This document shows positions 1-11,679 of a DNA stretch of 64,000 nt, piece after piece. Each line of letters begins with the position of its first letter. Positions within the stretch are counted from its first letter, which is position 1. The notes beneath the pieces are model-generated. The model was not told the origin of the DNA and ran no database searches. It was given only the letters and a program-made list of their open reading frames with translations. Position numbers and translations under genes: made by a program. Origin of the DNA: Scolanthus callimorphus (Eukaryota > Cnidaria > Anthozoa > Actiniaria > Edwardsiidae); assembly GCA_033964015.1 (NCBI GenBank), contig CM066914.1:13259831-13323830 (forward strand). The letters are read 5' to 3'.

Positions 1-1604
1 TTGGTACGGCTACGTTCATAACCGGGTTCTTATGGTGGGGTCTTCAAGTTCTTATGCGGGTTTTTACTGCAGTTTAAACTCATCGGCTGTTTTAAAAGGG
101 TGCACAAGAAATGATTTAAGTCCGCCAAGTTTGATAAATTAGCGTAGAGATATGAAGTCATGGAAATCTGTTTTCGGGCATCGTTTCTATGTGAGGTACA
201 CGGCTAGTCACGTTTAGGAACGCCCGCTTTTGTTTGTATATCTAATCCGCCAGTTTTCAACCTATTTTCCGCGTAACACTGTGCCTAGCTAGCCTGTAGC
301 GAGTGTGGCCGTGGGCTTTCAGAATTAGAACGAACGAAGGAATTTTCAGCCGAAACATCGCAAATCTCGATATTCGTTCTTTCAGGGTTTTCTCTGATCA
401 CGAAAAAAATTCGGGAAACGCTTGAAGTAAGATTTATATACCGAGAATGGAGGCTATCATCGATTTATAAACCGAGGACCTATGACGTCACTAACCCGCC
501 AGCAGCCTGATCGAAGGCATTCCGGAAAAGAAAATAAATCGCTCTTCACCAACAGTTGAAGCTCCTTGTGCTGTTTATCAATGTATGTCAATTGCTCGCT
601 TGTCAGCGTCTAGGCTTAGGGGCCGACCATTTAACTTTTGAGGGGGGGGGGGGCTTTTTTGAAAAAAAATTTCCTGCACGGCCCGAAGGGCCGAAAAAAA
701 TTTCCTGCACAGCAAAATGGTGACTAAACCCCTCTTTTTTATTGGGAAAAAAATTCTCACCGCTTAACAGAGGTAGAAAAAAAAATCTTGCACCGACAAA
801 AAAGCCCCCCCCCCCCCTCAAAAGTTAAATGGTCGGCCCCTTACAAGAACTAAAATCTTGTTGATTCACACCGCGAACTGAACGTGTCAAGCCAATTATT
901 CAGAAATTATCTTATCAGGAAATTCGGCTCCAGGGCCCCAACAGGAAGAGCACGCAAATGCCGGGCCAGTGTGAAGAAGACCAAAAGACGTCGAATAAAG
1001 TGCTTTATTGCATGGACACATCGTACCTTTCCTGTTTTGCGTTGTGCTCGCAGATAACGTCAAAACGGCGTTCTCTTTGAGGAGTCGCTTAGGATAAGAA
1101 AGTAGACTGCTCCTGACTGTGCCCCGTTTTCAACGTTTTCCTGCAAAGCCAGACTTGACGGGGCCAACATCTATAACATAGAGAGCTATTTACAGAATCA
1201 AAATGATTTCAATTTTAAGTCTCTGGATAAAAAAAGTCTTATTATCAGTAAGTATTTTAAATGCCCTGTCAGAACTTTTTGTAAAGCTGTCTCCTTGAAG
1301 AATTCTGTAACGTGAAAGAAGTAAAACGGATATATTACTGGCGTGTGGGGATATTAGTCGAGAGGTGTTGTATTCCGGTTGATAATGGTGCTAACCGATG
1401 AGACGCCCACGCCCATGGCGGGGAGAAACTCCGTCTGAATCTTAAGAGAGACTTATTTTAATATCATCCCCCACTTGTTTCCTTTATTACTTTAACAACT
1501 GGATTGAAGGCCCTTCTTTGCTTTAAATATAAAGCGCACGTCGATGTGGCACGCGTCAATGTGCATGATCACACACTGACACAAGCTTCAAGTAAAACAT
1601 GCTA
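1..1604. other. gene-free stretch with one short inverted-repeat element
   Basis: I see no convincing exon on either strand. Positions 618-841 hold a transposon listed separately. The rest is moderately AT-rich with scattered stop codons in all frames and no recognisable protein similarity. Confidence 0.5.
619..840. mobile_element. MITE, GGGGCCGACC family, copy 1
   Basis: Terminal inverted repeats begin GGGGCCGACCATTTAAC and end with the complement GGTCGGCCCC. The trinucleotide TTA flanks both ends, the TWA target-site duplication typical of PIF/Harbinger elements. Inside lies the palindrome CGGCCCGAAGGGCCG and long G and C runs next to the terminal repeats. Sister copies are at 10543-10762 (flanked by TAA) and 53236 onward. 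No coding capacity. The PIF/Harbinger assignment is inferred from the duplication alone. Confidence 0.85.
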
Positions 1605-1828
1605 TCATTAAGCATTAGAACACAACTTTCTATGACTTTATCGACGAAATAGAGCACGCGTGAGGTTGAGAGATACGAGAACGCGGCGAGAGTGCTTTAC
1701 AGCATTTCGAGTGTCTCTCCCAACGTCACAAGTGCTCGCCTGCGGCTTGTGATTTTACACTAACGTTCTCGTGTCTCTCTCGCGTGCTCTGTTTCGCCGA
1801 TTAAAGTTGTGCTGTAATGCTTTAATGA
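1605..1828. mobile_element. inverted-repeat element (MITE-like)
   Basis: The ends TCATTAAGCATTAGAACACAAC and the matching GTTGTGCTGTAATGCTTTAATGA are near-perfect inverted complements, and the arms continue through ATAGAGCACGCGTGA / CTCGCGTGCTCTGTTTCG. The whole 224 bp can fold back on itself. A diverged fragment of one arm recurs at about 1850-1870. No coding capacity. Confidence 0.65.
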
Positions 1829-2118
1829 TACAGTGAGAGGAAAACCATCACTTTATCGGTGAAATAGAGCATAGATATATGGACCTATCAAAGCGCGCGT
1901 TATATCGTAGCTATATTAAAAATCAAGACACAACGACACACCTCATTTTTTATTATCCGATGTAGACCGTACCGCGACTGAGAGAAGCATAAAGAAACAA
2001 TATTAAAATGGAAATTTTATAACATATTTCCTGCGCGCGATTGTATTTGTAGTCAATAAGGGATTTGAATTTTCAATTTGGGGCAACGTGCTCCTGATAA
2101 AATCACTGCAAGAACATT

Positions 2119-2451
2119 TCATAACCAATCGCGGTGAATTGACGACAAAGTCTTTGTGATCGCCAGGAAATAATCCACCATTCTCGACCTTTGCAGGCGG
2201 CGAGAGAAGAGTGTTTTAACGGAAAATCCGGTGACGGCGTCGCGCCGCCACGCGCATATCTCCGAGCTTGCGGCAACCGTGACGACCACGATATCCGGGT
2301 TATCCACGGTCAGGTCCTGCTGTGTAAACTGGAAAATCACAGAATTATAGCCACCCCATGCCCCCAAAGGGCTCTCGGTTAATTTACATCTCAAAAGCCT
2401 GGTAGCGAGGACATAATTACACAGGGTGACCGCCTTGACCGTACGAAACAA
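2119..2451 (-). other. unassigned open reading frame, possible exon
   Basis: A 110-codon open frame, more GC-rich than its surroundings. The central part (about residues 30-60) alternates hydrophobic and polar residues like an extracellular beta-sandwich, for example NSVIFQFTQQDL and DIVVVTVAASSEICAW. I recognise no family. It could be an exon of an undetected gene, a decayed gene fragment, or chance. It lies 1.5 kb downstream of the last recognised exon of the left WSC-like gene and does not resemble its A or B units. Confidence 0.2.
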
Positions 2452-3591
2452 TCATACACAACTGAGAAGACGTGGATAAGGCCAAAATGCCCAGAAGTTT
2501 AGCAGTATTCAGCCGTACTTCAGGGTACTTTAAATAATTCAACAATTTTGAGACTGCAGTAACGAATATATAATAGCTGCTGGACCTCAAAAATAGTTAC
2601 GCAAAGTAAACCTTGTTCCTTTAGCATTTTTCTTTGACTCCTCAAGGAGAACGCGCTTTTGACGTTAGCAGCGAGCACAACGCAACGCAAAACAGGAAAG
2701 GTACGATACCTTTGTCCCGCCTTTGTACACGTTTATACGTATTTAAATTCGACAGCTTCAAGTTTGCTGCACTCATACACAGTTCAATGTACAGTACTCT
2801 AATGGTTTGGAATTCACTTTTCTAAAATAAAGTGGATTGAAATATTTATTTTCACACTGGGAAACGCAGAAAAAAAACTCGATTCAAGAATACAGGTCCA
2901 TAAAAATAAGTAAGAAATGACGAAGGTTTAGCACTTCTGCTTTCGTCAGCTTTTTTAACAACTAGTGTTCAGAATTGAGTGACTGTTTACAAATCCTAAG
3001 AATATAAAGGGGGTGCAACATTAAAGTTAGGACTTTTACTCATGTATTATTATTCAGCGCGCTGAGGTTCAAAATTTACATCATTATTTTGCTGTGGTCA
3101 TGAATTAGTAAATTAGAAATACAATAAAAATTCAAAATTTCGTTCACGTTATCAACGTACAATGACTAGAAGAGTGAATTTGGTGGAAAATATTTTACTG
3201 GGGGTCAGGTCTCGGTCGGTATCACCTGTGGCGAGGATCAGAATTGCCGCCCTGGGCCCCTCTTTTTGCCCTGCCCTTGTGCCGGCCATTCGCGCCTGTT
3301 TTCAACTCCCGCGCATGCTGCAGAAGAAGCTACACTTTTACAATAAATCGTTAACTAATGCTGTCATTGCTCCCTCTAACTTCCAACTACTTGTCTACGG
3401 CTTGTAGGGCTGATCTAAAGGATTAAAAAACATATAAGTTAGTCAAAGTGACCCTGAGACTGTATTGAGTACTGGTCACGAAGTAAAAACAACAACTAAA
3501 TTGCTTTTGTCCCGGTTGCCCGTGGTCTATCAAGTACTCTTCAAGTCTGGGCCCGCAGTGATATCCCTCCTCCTCCCTCTAGTAACCGGCT
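2452..3591. other. spacer without recognisable gene
   Basis: AT-rich spacer. I looked here for a third A/B unit of the left WSC-like gene and did not find the diagnostic GCF, ACRCA or ECW motifs on the minus strand. Confidence 0.5.
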
Positions 3592-3836
3592 TTAGTATAA
3601 ACCAACTAATGGTCTATTACAAATCCTGCATTCTGATTGGCTGAGCTACTAATGGTCTATTAGTGATAGACCGTACCTGGCAAAACCACCACCTTTCTTT
3701 GCAAGAAAACTTGATTTTTTCAACATAAAATAATGGAATTCATTGCCAAAACTGACCAACGTTGGTTTATACTAAAACAATTAGACCTCTCGTCCTCATG
3801 TGCTATGATATCAATAGCCTCAAGGTCTAATTGTTA
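3592..3836. mobile_element. TTAGTATAAACCAAC inverted-repeat element plus hairpin, copy 1
   Basis: Positions 3592-3776 are bounded by TTAGTATAAACCAAC and its inverted complement GTTGGTTTATACTAA. Immediately after, 3778-3834 is a hairpin with arms ACAATTAGACC / GGTCTAATTGT. The same composite occurs in the opposite orientation at 4817-5107. Diverged relatives, recognised by GGTCTATT and CTGATTGGCT, lie at about 13940-14010 and 14435-14660. Confidence 0.8.
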
Positions 3837-3938
3837 AATATATTTTGGTGAGGCCGGCATCATATCTGCGGTTCTAAAACGGATTATTTAAATGATTGAA
3901 AGCCAAGAAATGTGTACGCATTTATTTACCATCCCTAC

Positions 3939-6900
3939 CTGTCAAAATATAGACAGCGTTTGCGAAGTTCTTCCCGACACAAAACTCTTCGTCCTCTTTA
4001 CAGGGTTTAAAGCACTTGTCAACACAATGATGGCTTATCCCGTCCTTCGCGTAGCGATTATCAGCATCGGCTCCGCCCCAGCATTCGCCTATTACAAGTC
4101 AAACACACTGTTAACAATCATAGATTAGGATGACTTGGAAGTGTCAAAGTATGGCCAATACAGTGCCGGATACAGGATTTTACAAAGAGAGATTCCGCTT
4201 CTTTTTTACCCCTCCAAAGACTGATACGGGCAATATATTATGGCGGGAGAGTTCGTGAACGGTCTGGGAATCACAATAAAATCGTCGTTATTCTGATGCT
4301 TAAAGGAGGGTTTCGTGGAACCCTTGGAACCCCCTCTGGATCAGCCACTGCATTACAAAATTCAATAAGCACTGACTAGGATTTATTTTGCAGTCAGTTT
4401 TAGTGCTATAAAAACGATGTAATATCACTTTGTCTGTTCTCATTTTCCTGTTAATCTTCTGCTTTCGTAAAATCGATATTCTGATACCACATCCCAAACT
4501 GCTATTCTAGATCTCTGGTGTAGCCCGTTCTCACCATAAAACTGAAGACCAAACGTATTATATCCCTTCTTCTTTGCCGCCTTAGCACATCTACAGGCCA
4601 GAATAGGGAGATAGACATCCCAGTTTCGCCAGTCGATTGTCTTTCCGCTAGAGATAGATAGTGACGTGTCTCGGTCGGTGAGGAGGTATGCCGGGATGGG
4701 TCTTTTGCCTTTGATGTGTTTATCGTTGAAGCATCCACGACGCTCGAATTTCACTTCGCATTCAGTTGATACTAAAAGGGCGAATAAGAGAATATAGAAC
4801 ATGAAGTATTATTTAACAATTAGACCTCAAGGCCGAATGTGCTATGATGAATAGACCATGAGGCCAAAGGCCGAATGGTCTATTGATATCATAGCACATG
4901 AGGACGAGAGGTCTAATTGTTTTAGTATAAACCAACTAGTTGGTCGGTTTTGGCAATGAATTACATTATTTTATGTTGAAAAAATCAAGTTTTCTTGCAA
5001 AGAAAGGTGGTGGTTTTGCCAGGCACGGTCTATCACTAATAGACCATTAGTAGCTCAGCCAATCAGAATGCAGGATTTGTAATAGATCATTAGTTGGTTT
5101 ATACTAATTCTTTTTAGCCGTCCGGAAACCAATCCACGCGCTTATTCCTGTTGCGCGCGCACTAAGTTTTATGCTGCTTCTGTGGAATCTGTGGCCGTTT
5201 CAATGTGCGCAAAGAAAAAAAATATATTATTTACCGGCTTGGGGTCGGTCCAGATCGTGAAATACCGTTACCTCGACCTTGGAAATGCTATCCTCGACCA
5301 ATCCGGACCCGCCGGATCCTCCTGGTAAATAATATATTGCTGCATGGCTTGCACGTGACGTCATTGGCAGCCATGGTTGTGTACAGGAACAAAAGAAAGT
5401 TCATTTGTTGCTCTTTGTTCTGTACACCAACATGGCCGCCGCGCTTTTGTTATTTTATTTGCATAGGAATGAGTGCAACCCAAGAATATTTCTTCCACGT
5501 GGACATTACCCCTTTTCATTCACACAAACAAAACTTGGAAACGCGCTTTTTCTATGATTCCGCTGTGCCTATAGGAGGATCCTTGCTGACGTCATTGTTT
5601 ACATTCTCGAAATTTTGAAACGCTGTTTTTAGCTTTGAAAGTGCAACGAAAAGCTCAAAACAAGTTATTTTTCATTCTTAAAAAAGTCTTGACCTGTTTC
5701 CTTTCTTTCTGTGTCATTTTTCAGGCTAGTTGAAGCTTTTCAAAATTGTGTAAAAATCATTGGGGCAAAACGCTAATTTGCTCACATGTTTCCTCTAAAT
5801 TGAACGTTGCACCACACGCTTAGAATTCGAGATATCAGCTTGAAATTTTCCAATTATGTTTTATTTACAGTACTCTATTGATATTCAGAACACATCATTT
5901 TATAGCTCCCTCAAACAGTCTGATTCTGAACATTGCTTATGCTAATGAGCTCAAAATGTAAACAAAGGATCCTCCTATACTCTTCACAATGTAACACTCT
6001 TGACAATGTTACAAATGTAAAATAATTCTGTGAGAATTGTGGTAGAAAACAAAAAATGAACAACGTGCAACTTTTAAATTTATGCGCATATAAAGTTGGG
6101 TGTTGCCATAGATTTTATCTCACCTATTTCGTAGACAAAATTTGACCAGTGCTCTCCGATACATTCTCTGTTCAGTTTGTTACACTTCTTGTAGTCATCG
6201 CCGATGCACTTCTTGCTAACGCCATATTTTTCATAGTCAGCTTGAGTGGCTCCTTTCTTGGCCCAGCACTCACCTGTAAAACATGGCGAGAGTCAGGCGA
6301 AGACTTGACATTCTTTAGCGGACAATTTTACAAAACTGGGGGGTGGCCAATCACTTGGGCCATCCACAGATTGGACCGGCTAGCCTCTAATACCCTTTCC
6401 AGATCCTCGCAGTTTCTCGGCGTTACTAGTCTGGCTCCTGTAGCAGACGATCATAAGCCGTATCCGATTGGCTCCCTGGACAATTGTTACCAAGGGAAAC
6501 ACACTTATTTACTGGACCCGGCCGAGTCGAACTCCTGTTTGTCGACAACCTTGTACTCAGAACTGATGGCAAAAAGAAACTGCATTGCCATCAGGAAACT
6601 AGTCAGAATATACTTTATGCCTCGATATTTTGGTTTCTGATCGTAACGACTTGGTTACAATAGTTAGATGCCTTCGGGAGCCCATAAGTAGAAGGCTCCA
6701 ACTGGCTTATAAATTGAGGCACCCTTTTTCCTGACCTATCTATTTTTAGAATGTATTTGCTATAATTCTTTGTTTGGTGGTTAGGCTAGAAAGCATACAT
6801 AGATTACGAAATTATAACAATGGGAGGTAGTCAAATGTTAATTGTAATTGTGCCATGAAGTGTGTAAAAACGCTGCTTCGTGGACCCTATATGTGAGATG

Positions 6901-9137
6901 GACTGAGCTATGGGCTCCTGATGCCTTACCATAAAACTGAAGGCCAAAGTGATGATATCCGTTCTTGCTAGCGATGCGCGCACATCGGCACGCAAAGCCG
7001 CGCATGTATTCATTCCAGTTGTCCCAGTCAATCAGGTTCCCATTGTGCACTGAGCTATACTTGTCGCGCTCGTTTAGGATCAGATCTGGCAAGGAACGCT
7101 GACCGTCTTTGTCTTTGAAACATCCTATTGCTTTGATGGGGATGTCACACTCGTTACACTTCCAACCTGCGTCAACTGAAAAAAGGATTTGTAATCATCG
7201 TCATCATCATCGTCACTTAGTAGTCATCACCATCAACCATGGCCGCGTCCACACTTTGTGCCCGAGCAAAGACCAGTTTTTGAGCATTCTCGTACCCAGA
7301 GCTCCCCGGCTCGTCTGCTCGCAGGGGAGGCTCTGGGGATATCCATTTTAAGGGCCGTCGCTGATTGGCTTATTTTGAGCGTTGGGACATGCGCAGAAAG
7401 TTGTTTCTCTAAACGGCTCTATTCTCCTACCCAGAGCTCCCCGGCTCGTCTCTTCGCAGGGAGGCTCTGGTGACAGCCACTGACGCACAGCCACTGACGC
7501 TAGATTTGACACAGAGCCGTTGAGAGAAATATCTTTCTGTGCATGCACCAACGTTCAAAATCAGCCAAACAGCAAATGGATGTCACCAGAGCCTCCTCTG
7601 CGAGGAGGTGATTCTGGGTACGAGAATGCAGCTCTGTATCAAATCTCGCGCATGCGTCAATGGCTGTCACCAGAGCTTCCCCCGCGAGGTGACGAGCCGG
7701 GGAGCTCTGGGTTCGAGAATGGTTTTTGAGCGAAAATTGGGGCGCGAAAAGGGCTAGTCCGTTTTAAATCATGTTCCTTTCCATGATGTTTTTCGATGAT
7801 GCCCGTGAACTATACCTGTACGTCGACACGTGCTTGGTGTATTGAATGTGAACCAGGGACCCCTAAGCCCCTGTGTGAACACAACTGCATATTTGGAACC
7901 AAAGGTCGACGCACAGACACAGTACAGTTTTCCTGCCCATATAGATTATATACTAGTACCCGATGTTAGACGATGCCACTCAAGATAATGCGCGGCAAAC
8001 AATGTATTTGGACATTTTCAGGCGTGTAGCAATACTGTAGCAATGCTACTAGTCTTTTAAAAGCTGCTGGTAAAAATTAACCTGTTACCGAAAAATTTGC
8101 CAGCATTATTAGGCCACAGCCCGCCCTTGGCTTACCACTGATGCCCTCTATTGGGTTTAAAGTCTAGATCCCTATTGACATAGACCGGCAGTGTTTTAAT
8201 TCGCTTGTCAGAGAACAAAAAACATGGCTTAAGGCATTATGGAAATGAGTAGACATTTTAAAGCCCGCGACAGAAGGCCTATAAGTCTGGATTACATGTG
8301 CTGAATTTTTTAATTAATATAACACCTCAAATTATCAACCAAAAAATTTGTTGGTCATTTTTTTTAGCGACACTTGATCAACAGTATTTCTTTATACGAG
8401 TTACTCAGGAAACCATTTCAATCAGAATCCAGTCAACATACCCATTCAACATTCCTTTTGTTATTCTAAACGCAAAATGTTCAGCCATGCTCAGTAGATA
8501 CTCAGCAATTTTCAAATCAGTTGAAAGCGATGGTTAAAAGATTGAACTTGTGAAGATTTGAATCATTTTACACGAAGGGAACGTTGATTTGTACGGATCT
8601 TTTTACCGATAAAAAGAATGGTTGAACGGTTCAACATCATTGAACATGATCAGCATGATTCTGATGATTCATCACTGTTCAACTCATTCAACACGATTCA
8701 ACTTTTCCCAAACTTACAATTTCAGTGCTTACAATACATTGTTTGAAATACGTAAAAGATCGCTGAACATGCATTTAAAAATATTTGCCGAGTCTCGTCG
8801 GGTTCTGGAACCTGTTCATGTAGAAATATTCGCGAATGTTGAATTGTTTTGGTCCCACCCTTGATACCATAATAAAACGTTTTACCTTGCTTTTACGTTT
8901 ACATCAATTGTGTTTAACTTTTTAGTTTTTACTAAACTTTGTTGTGTTCTCGAGCTCCATAAATATTCTTCCCTGGTATGAGAATATAAGGTAAGAAAAC
9001 TGTAAAAAACAAGTTTAACTTATAACTTTCTAGTTATTTTCCTTTTACCTCGGTAATATATTGAAAACAGTTCATTTACCTTGAAGACTGAAAAGAATCG
9101 CAATGCCAAAGCAGCACAGCACTGTATAGGCATCCAT
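3939..9137 (-). CDS. secreted WSC-like cysteine-rich repeat protein, left paralogue
   Basis: Six phase-checked exons: 9137-9080 (start ATG, signal peptide MDAYTVLCCFGIAILFS), 7175-6930 (unit I, A), 6273-6124 (unit I, B), 4771-4535 (unit II, A), 4088-3939 (unit II, B). That is one signal exon plus four domain exons; every intron is phase 1. Each A exon carries GCF, a R-x-L/I-P, IDW-x-NW, ACRCA and FGLQFYG; each B exon starts GECW and ends NFVYEIG or NAVYILTG. The order GCF-RALP-C-x-C-A-GY-FGLQ-ECW resembles the WSC carbohydrate-binding fold, so I infer a secreted or matrix lectin-like role; function is unproven. After unit II the donor GTAGGG could be used or read through to a stop 4 codons later (TAA inside an AATAAA). 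A third unit, present in the right paralogue, was not found. Two inverted transposon copies bracket unit II. Confidence 0.75.
4160..4351. mobile_element. MITE, TGGCGGATCCAGG family, copy 1 (diverged)
   Basis: Ends TGCCGGATACAGG and CTGGATCAGCCA are imperfect inverted repeats. Internal GGGCAATATATTATGG and TTCTGATGCT match the copy at 28461-28651. It sits in the intron between the A and B exons of unit II in the left WSC-like gene. Confidence 0.75.
4817..5107. mobile_element. TTAGTATAAACCAAC inverted-repeat element plus hairpin, copy 2 (inverted)
   Basis: Reverse-oriented copy of 3592-3836, at high identity through TTTTATGTTGAAAAAATC and the CCACCACCTTTC segment. The hairpin part is longer here (4817-4921), with an extra internal GAATAGACCATGAGGCC palindrome. 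Together with copy 1 it forms a long inverted repeat around unit II of the left WSC-like gene. Confidence 0.8.
5570..5979. mobile_element. TATAGGAGGATCC inverted-repeat element
   Basis: Ends TATAGGAGGATCCTTG and AAGGATCCTCCTATA are inverted complements, and the inner arms GTTTACATT / AATGTAAAC also pair. The TA at each end may be a Tc1/mariner-type duplication or part of the terminal repeat. No coding capacity. Confidence 0.65.
7285..7721. mobile_element. MITE, CATTCTCG family, with a second copy nested inside
   Basis: The outer copy runs from CATTCTCGTACCCAGAGC to GGGTTCGAGAATG. At 7421-7628 a second, reverse-oriented copy interrupts it, flanked by CGGCTCT and CAGCTCT. The family also occurs at 15484-15704, 35687-35906, 51296-51690 (complex) and 51899-52119. 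Two of those copies carry perfect 9-bp target duplications, which fits a Mutator-like transposase source. Confidence 0.8.
7722..9079 (-). other. first intron of left WSC-like gene, no further feature
   Basis: Intron between the signal-peptide exon and unit I. AT-rich in its right half. I see no repeat or exon that I can defend. Confidence 0.5.
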
Positions 9138-9668
9138 GTTCTGTGGCGGTAAAACTCCTTTCTGCTTCGGTGCTCGATTAAAGCCTGCTTGCTGGCTGCA
9201 CACACGGAAGACCTGAGGTCAGTGAGGTAAACAAAACGGTGTAGGGAACGATAGTAGTGGCGGAGTTTTCGCACGTTAGTGTGTAAGATTGTTATAAAAG
9301 GTGACCCAAACTTTTTATAGAATTTTCATCGCAAAGGCTTGCTCAAACGCGGCTAAACACAACGCTACCAAGCAACCGTGTTTGGTTCCGCATCAAACGT
9401 GTTTACTCAAGAATAGAGACGCGTTCCGTGAAATCTTTTGTTGTTTTGTTGGAATACTAAGTGGTCACAACATTTGTATAAAATCTGACTCGACAGAACA
9501 AATATTGACAGCCAGATCAACTGCGGAGTACATTTATCAAACATTTTTGTCTGATAAAGATATTTGATCAAAATTTAAACCTTATGTCTCTAGAAGATGC
9601 ACATTATCATGAATCATAGAATGATGTGTGCCTCGCCGTGAAAAAAATATAAACCTTAGGGATGCTTG

Positions 9669-9905
9669 ACCTCCCCACCACACCACCACCTCCATCGAGG
9701 AACCTGGAATTTCCATAAGGTTTTTTTTTTCGACCCTGGAATTTCAACAGGGCCTTTCATTTTACTCTGGAGTTTCCACAGGGCATTCATTTGCAACGTT
9801 TGAATTTCCACGGGGAGCATAGGGAATGTGGAATTTCCACAGAGGTTGCCTCAAATTTCTACAGGGGGTGCAGCTAAAATGCTTGGAATTTCCACAGGGG
9901 TAGAG
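9669..9905. repeat. degenerate GGAATTTCC tandem array
   Basis: About seven loosely spaced, diverged copies of (T)GGAATTTCCACAGGG within 240 bp; three keep GGAATTTCC exactly (near 9706, 9830 and 9884). The same palindromic core recurs in transposon fragments at about 15140-15210 and 22950-23035, so the array may be a decayed element. GGAATTTCC also fits the NF-kappaB site consensus, which may be coincidence. Confidence 0.6.
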
Positions 9906-10542
9906 CATTTTCCGAAAAATTGGAGTATTGAGCGGTAGGAGACCTGGCAAAAAAGGTGAAAATAGCATAGGACGGTGTATTATTTTGACTTGAGATAAAA
10001 GAAAACAAAAATAGGACCATACTTCCAGACAAAGAGCTGAAGCGTCGTATGGCGACCGTACGGTTCTTACGCCCACGCCAGAGATTTCGGCCCTGACAGT
10101 CGCTATCCTGGTCATGAATTGCTCAGTAGCTAGATACCTATGGGTGAGGGAACGCCCGGCCACCAGGCCATATAAGGACGCCCCTTGTACCGTTAGTGAA
10201 CAGTCCACATTAATTATGCATCACCAACGTATTTATAGGTCTGATTAGTGTGTAGGAGATCCATGTGGGACGGCTTGTCGATTCTTTTAAACTAGCTTAT
10301 CTGACGGTAATGTAGAAATGTTCTCTAAGTTGCCGTTTGACATGTTGTACTCGTCATATTCCAGTAGTACGTATTATAGACAGGAGAATGAGTTTCATTT
10401 TTACTTTTCCGTTTGCGCATGCGCATACACGTCATCTTGTCTGATTTTTCCCCCATTGAACAGACGACCACTGATCCCCTGGGAGTTCTTCTAAGGATGC
10501 CCTGTGTTTATATTATCTTCTGATATAAGTGCAATCCTCTAA

Positions 10543-10762
10543 GGGGCCGACCATTTGATTTTTGAGGGGGGTGGATGATTTTTTTGCAATATTTTTTTTT
10601 ACGTCTCTAAGATATTGTAGGATATTTATTTCGTAAAATTAGTTGAGGATTATGACCAATATGCTGTGCAGGAAATTTTTTTCGGCCCTTCGGGCCGTGC
10701 AGGATATATTTTTTTCAAAATCATCTACCCCCCCCCCCCTCAGAAGTCAAATGGTCGGCCCC
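10543..10762. mobile_element. MITE, GGGGCCGACC family, copy 2
   Basis: GGGGCCGACCATTTGATTTT at the left and AGTCAAATGGTCGGCCCC at the right, flanked on both sides by TAA. The central CGGCCCTTCGGGCCG palindrome is conserved with copies 1 and 3. Confidence 0.85.
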
Positions 10763-10905
10763 TAAAGAAAGCTTTAATATATAGATTTAGCCACTGGCTA
10801 AAAGCGGAGCTCCCGGTTACAAATTTTTTTAACGAGACAAAAAGGTTGCCATTGTACATGAATAGATAGCCTTGCACCGTTATACCACGTGACTAAGCAC
10901 TTGTT

Positions 10906-11676
10906 CACCCAAGTGTGGTTATCTAAGGTTCATCCCTTCAACGATGTAAACCTTTTCACGTTTGATGACGTCATCAATTACGTCATACCACGTAACCATG
11001 CAGTCACACCCACCTTGCCACTTAGATAACTTCACCCAAGTTTGGTTGTCTGAGGTTCATCCCTTCTTGAGATATATCATTTTTCTCCTATGATGACGTC
11101 ATCAATGACGTCATACGACGTGACCATGCAGTTGCACCCCTTGCCACTTAGATAACTTCACCCAAGTTTGGTTGTCTGAGGTTCATCCCTTCTTGAGATA
11201 TATCATTTTTCTCCTATGATGACGTCATCAATGACGCCATACCACGTGACTATGCAGTTGCACCCACCTTGCCACTTAGATAACTTCACCCAAGTTTGGT
11301 TGTCTGAGGTTCATCCCTTCTTGAGATATATCATTTTTCTCCTATGATGACGTCACCGATGACGTCATACCACTTGACCATGCAGTTGCGCCCTCCTTGC
11401 CACTTAGATAACTCCACCCAAGTCTGGTTGTCTGAGGTTCATCCCTTCTTGAGATATATCACTTTACTCCTATTATGACGTCATCGATGACGTCATACCA
11501 CGTGACCATGCAATTACGCCCCCCTTGCCACTTAGATAACTTCACCCAAGTTTGGTTGTCTGAGGTCCATCCCTTCCCGAGATTTGTTAATTTTCTTAGT
11601 ATACCACAGGGTTCCCATGAGTTTCCGCGTACGGCGGACGGACGGACGGACGGACGGACGGACGGACGGACGGACG
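10906..11676. repeat. 126-128 bp tandem repeat, six units, ending in a GGAC microsatellite
   Basis: Units start with CACCCAAG at 10906, 11033, 11159, 11287, 11415 and 11543. Each has TTGGTTGTCTGAGGTTCATC, then GATGACGTCATC and ATGACGTCATACCACGTGACC, then TTGCCACTTAGATAACTTC. The first unit is the most diverged. The array ends in about ten GACG repeats (11635-11676). Every unit carries two TGACGTCA palindromes (CRE/ATF-type core) and most a CACGTG E-box, so the array packs about a dozen such sites. Confidence 0.9.
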
Positions 11677-11679
11677 TAC

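Noticed and set aside
6500..6545. tRNA-like T-arm sequence GAGTTCGACTCGG on the minus strand
   Set aside because: The flanking bases do not form an acceptor stem or an anticodon arm; no tRNA can be folded.
6149..6640. 163-codon plus-strand reading frame
   Set aside because: Its first 125 bases are the antisense of the unit I-B exon of the WSC-like gene; no independent support.
9762..10208. 148-codon minus-strand reading frame
   Set aside because: Its last half is the GGAATTTCC repeat array; the first half shows no recognisable protein pattern.
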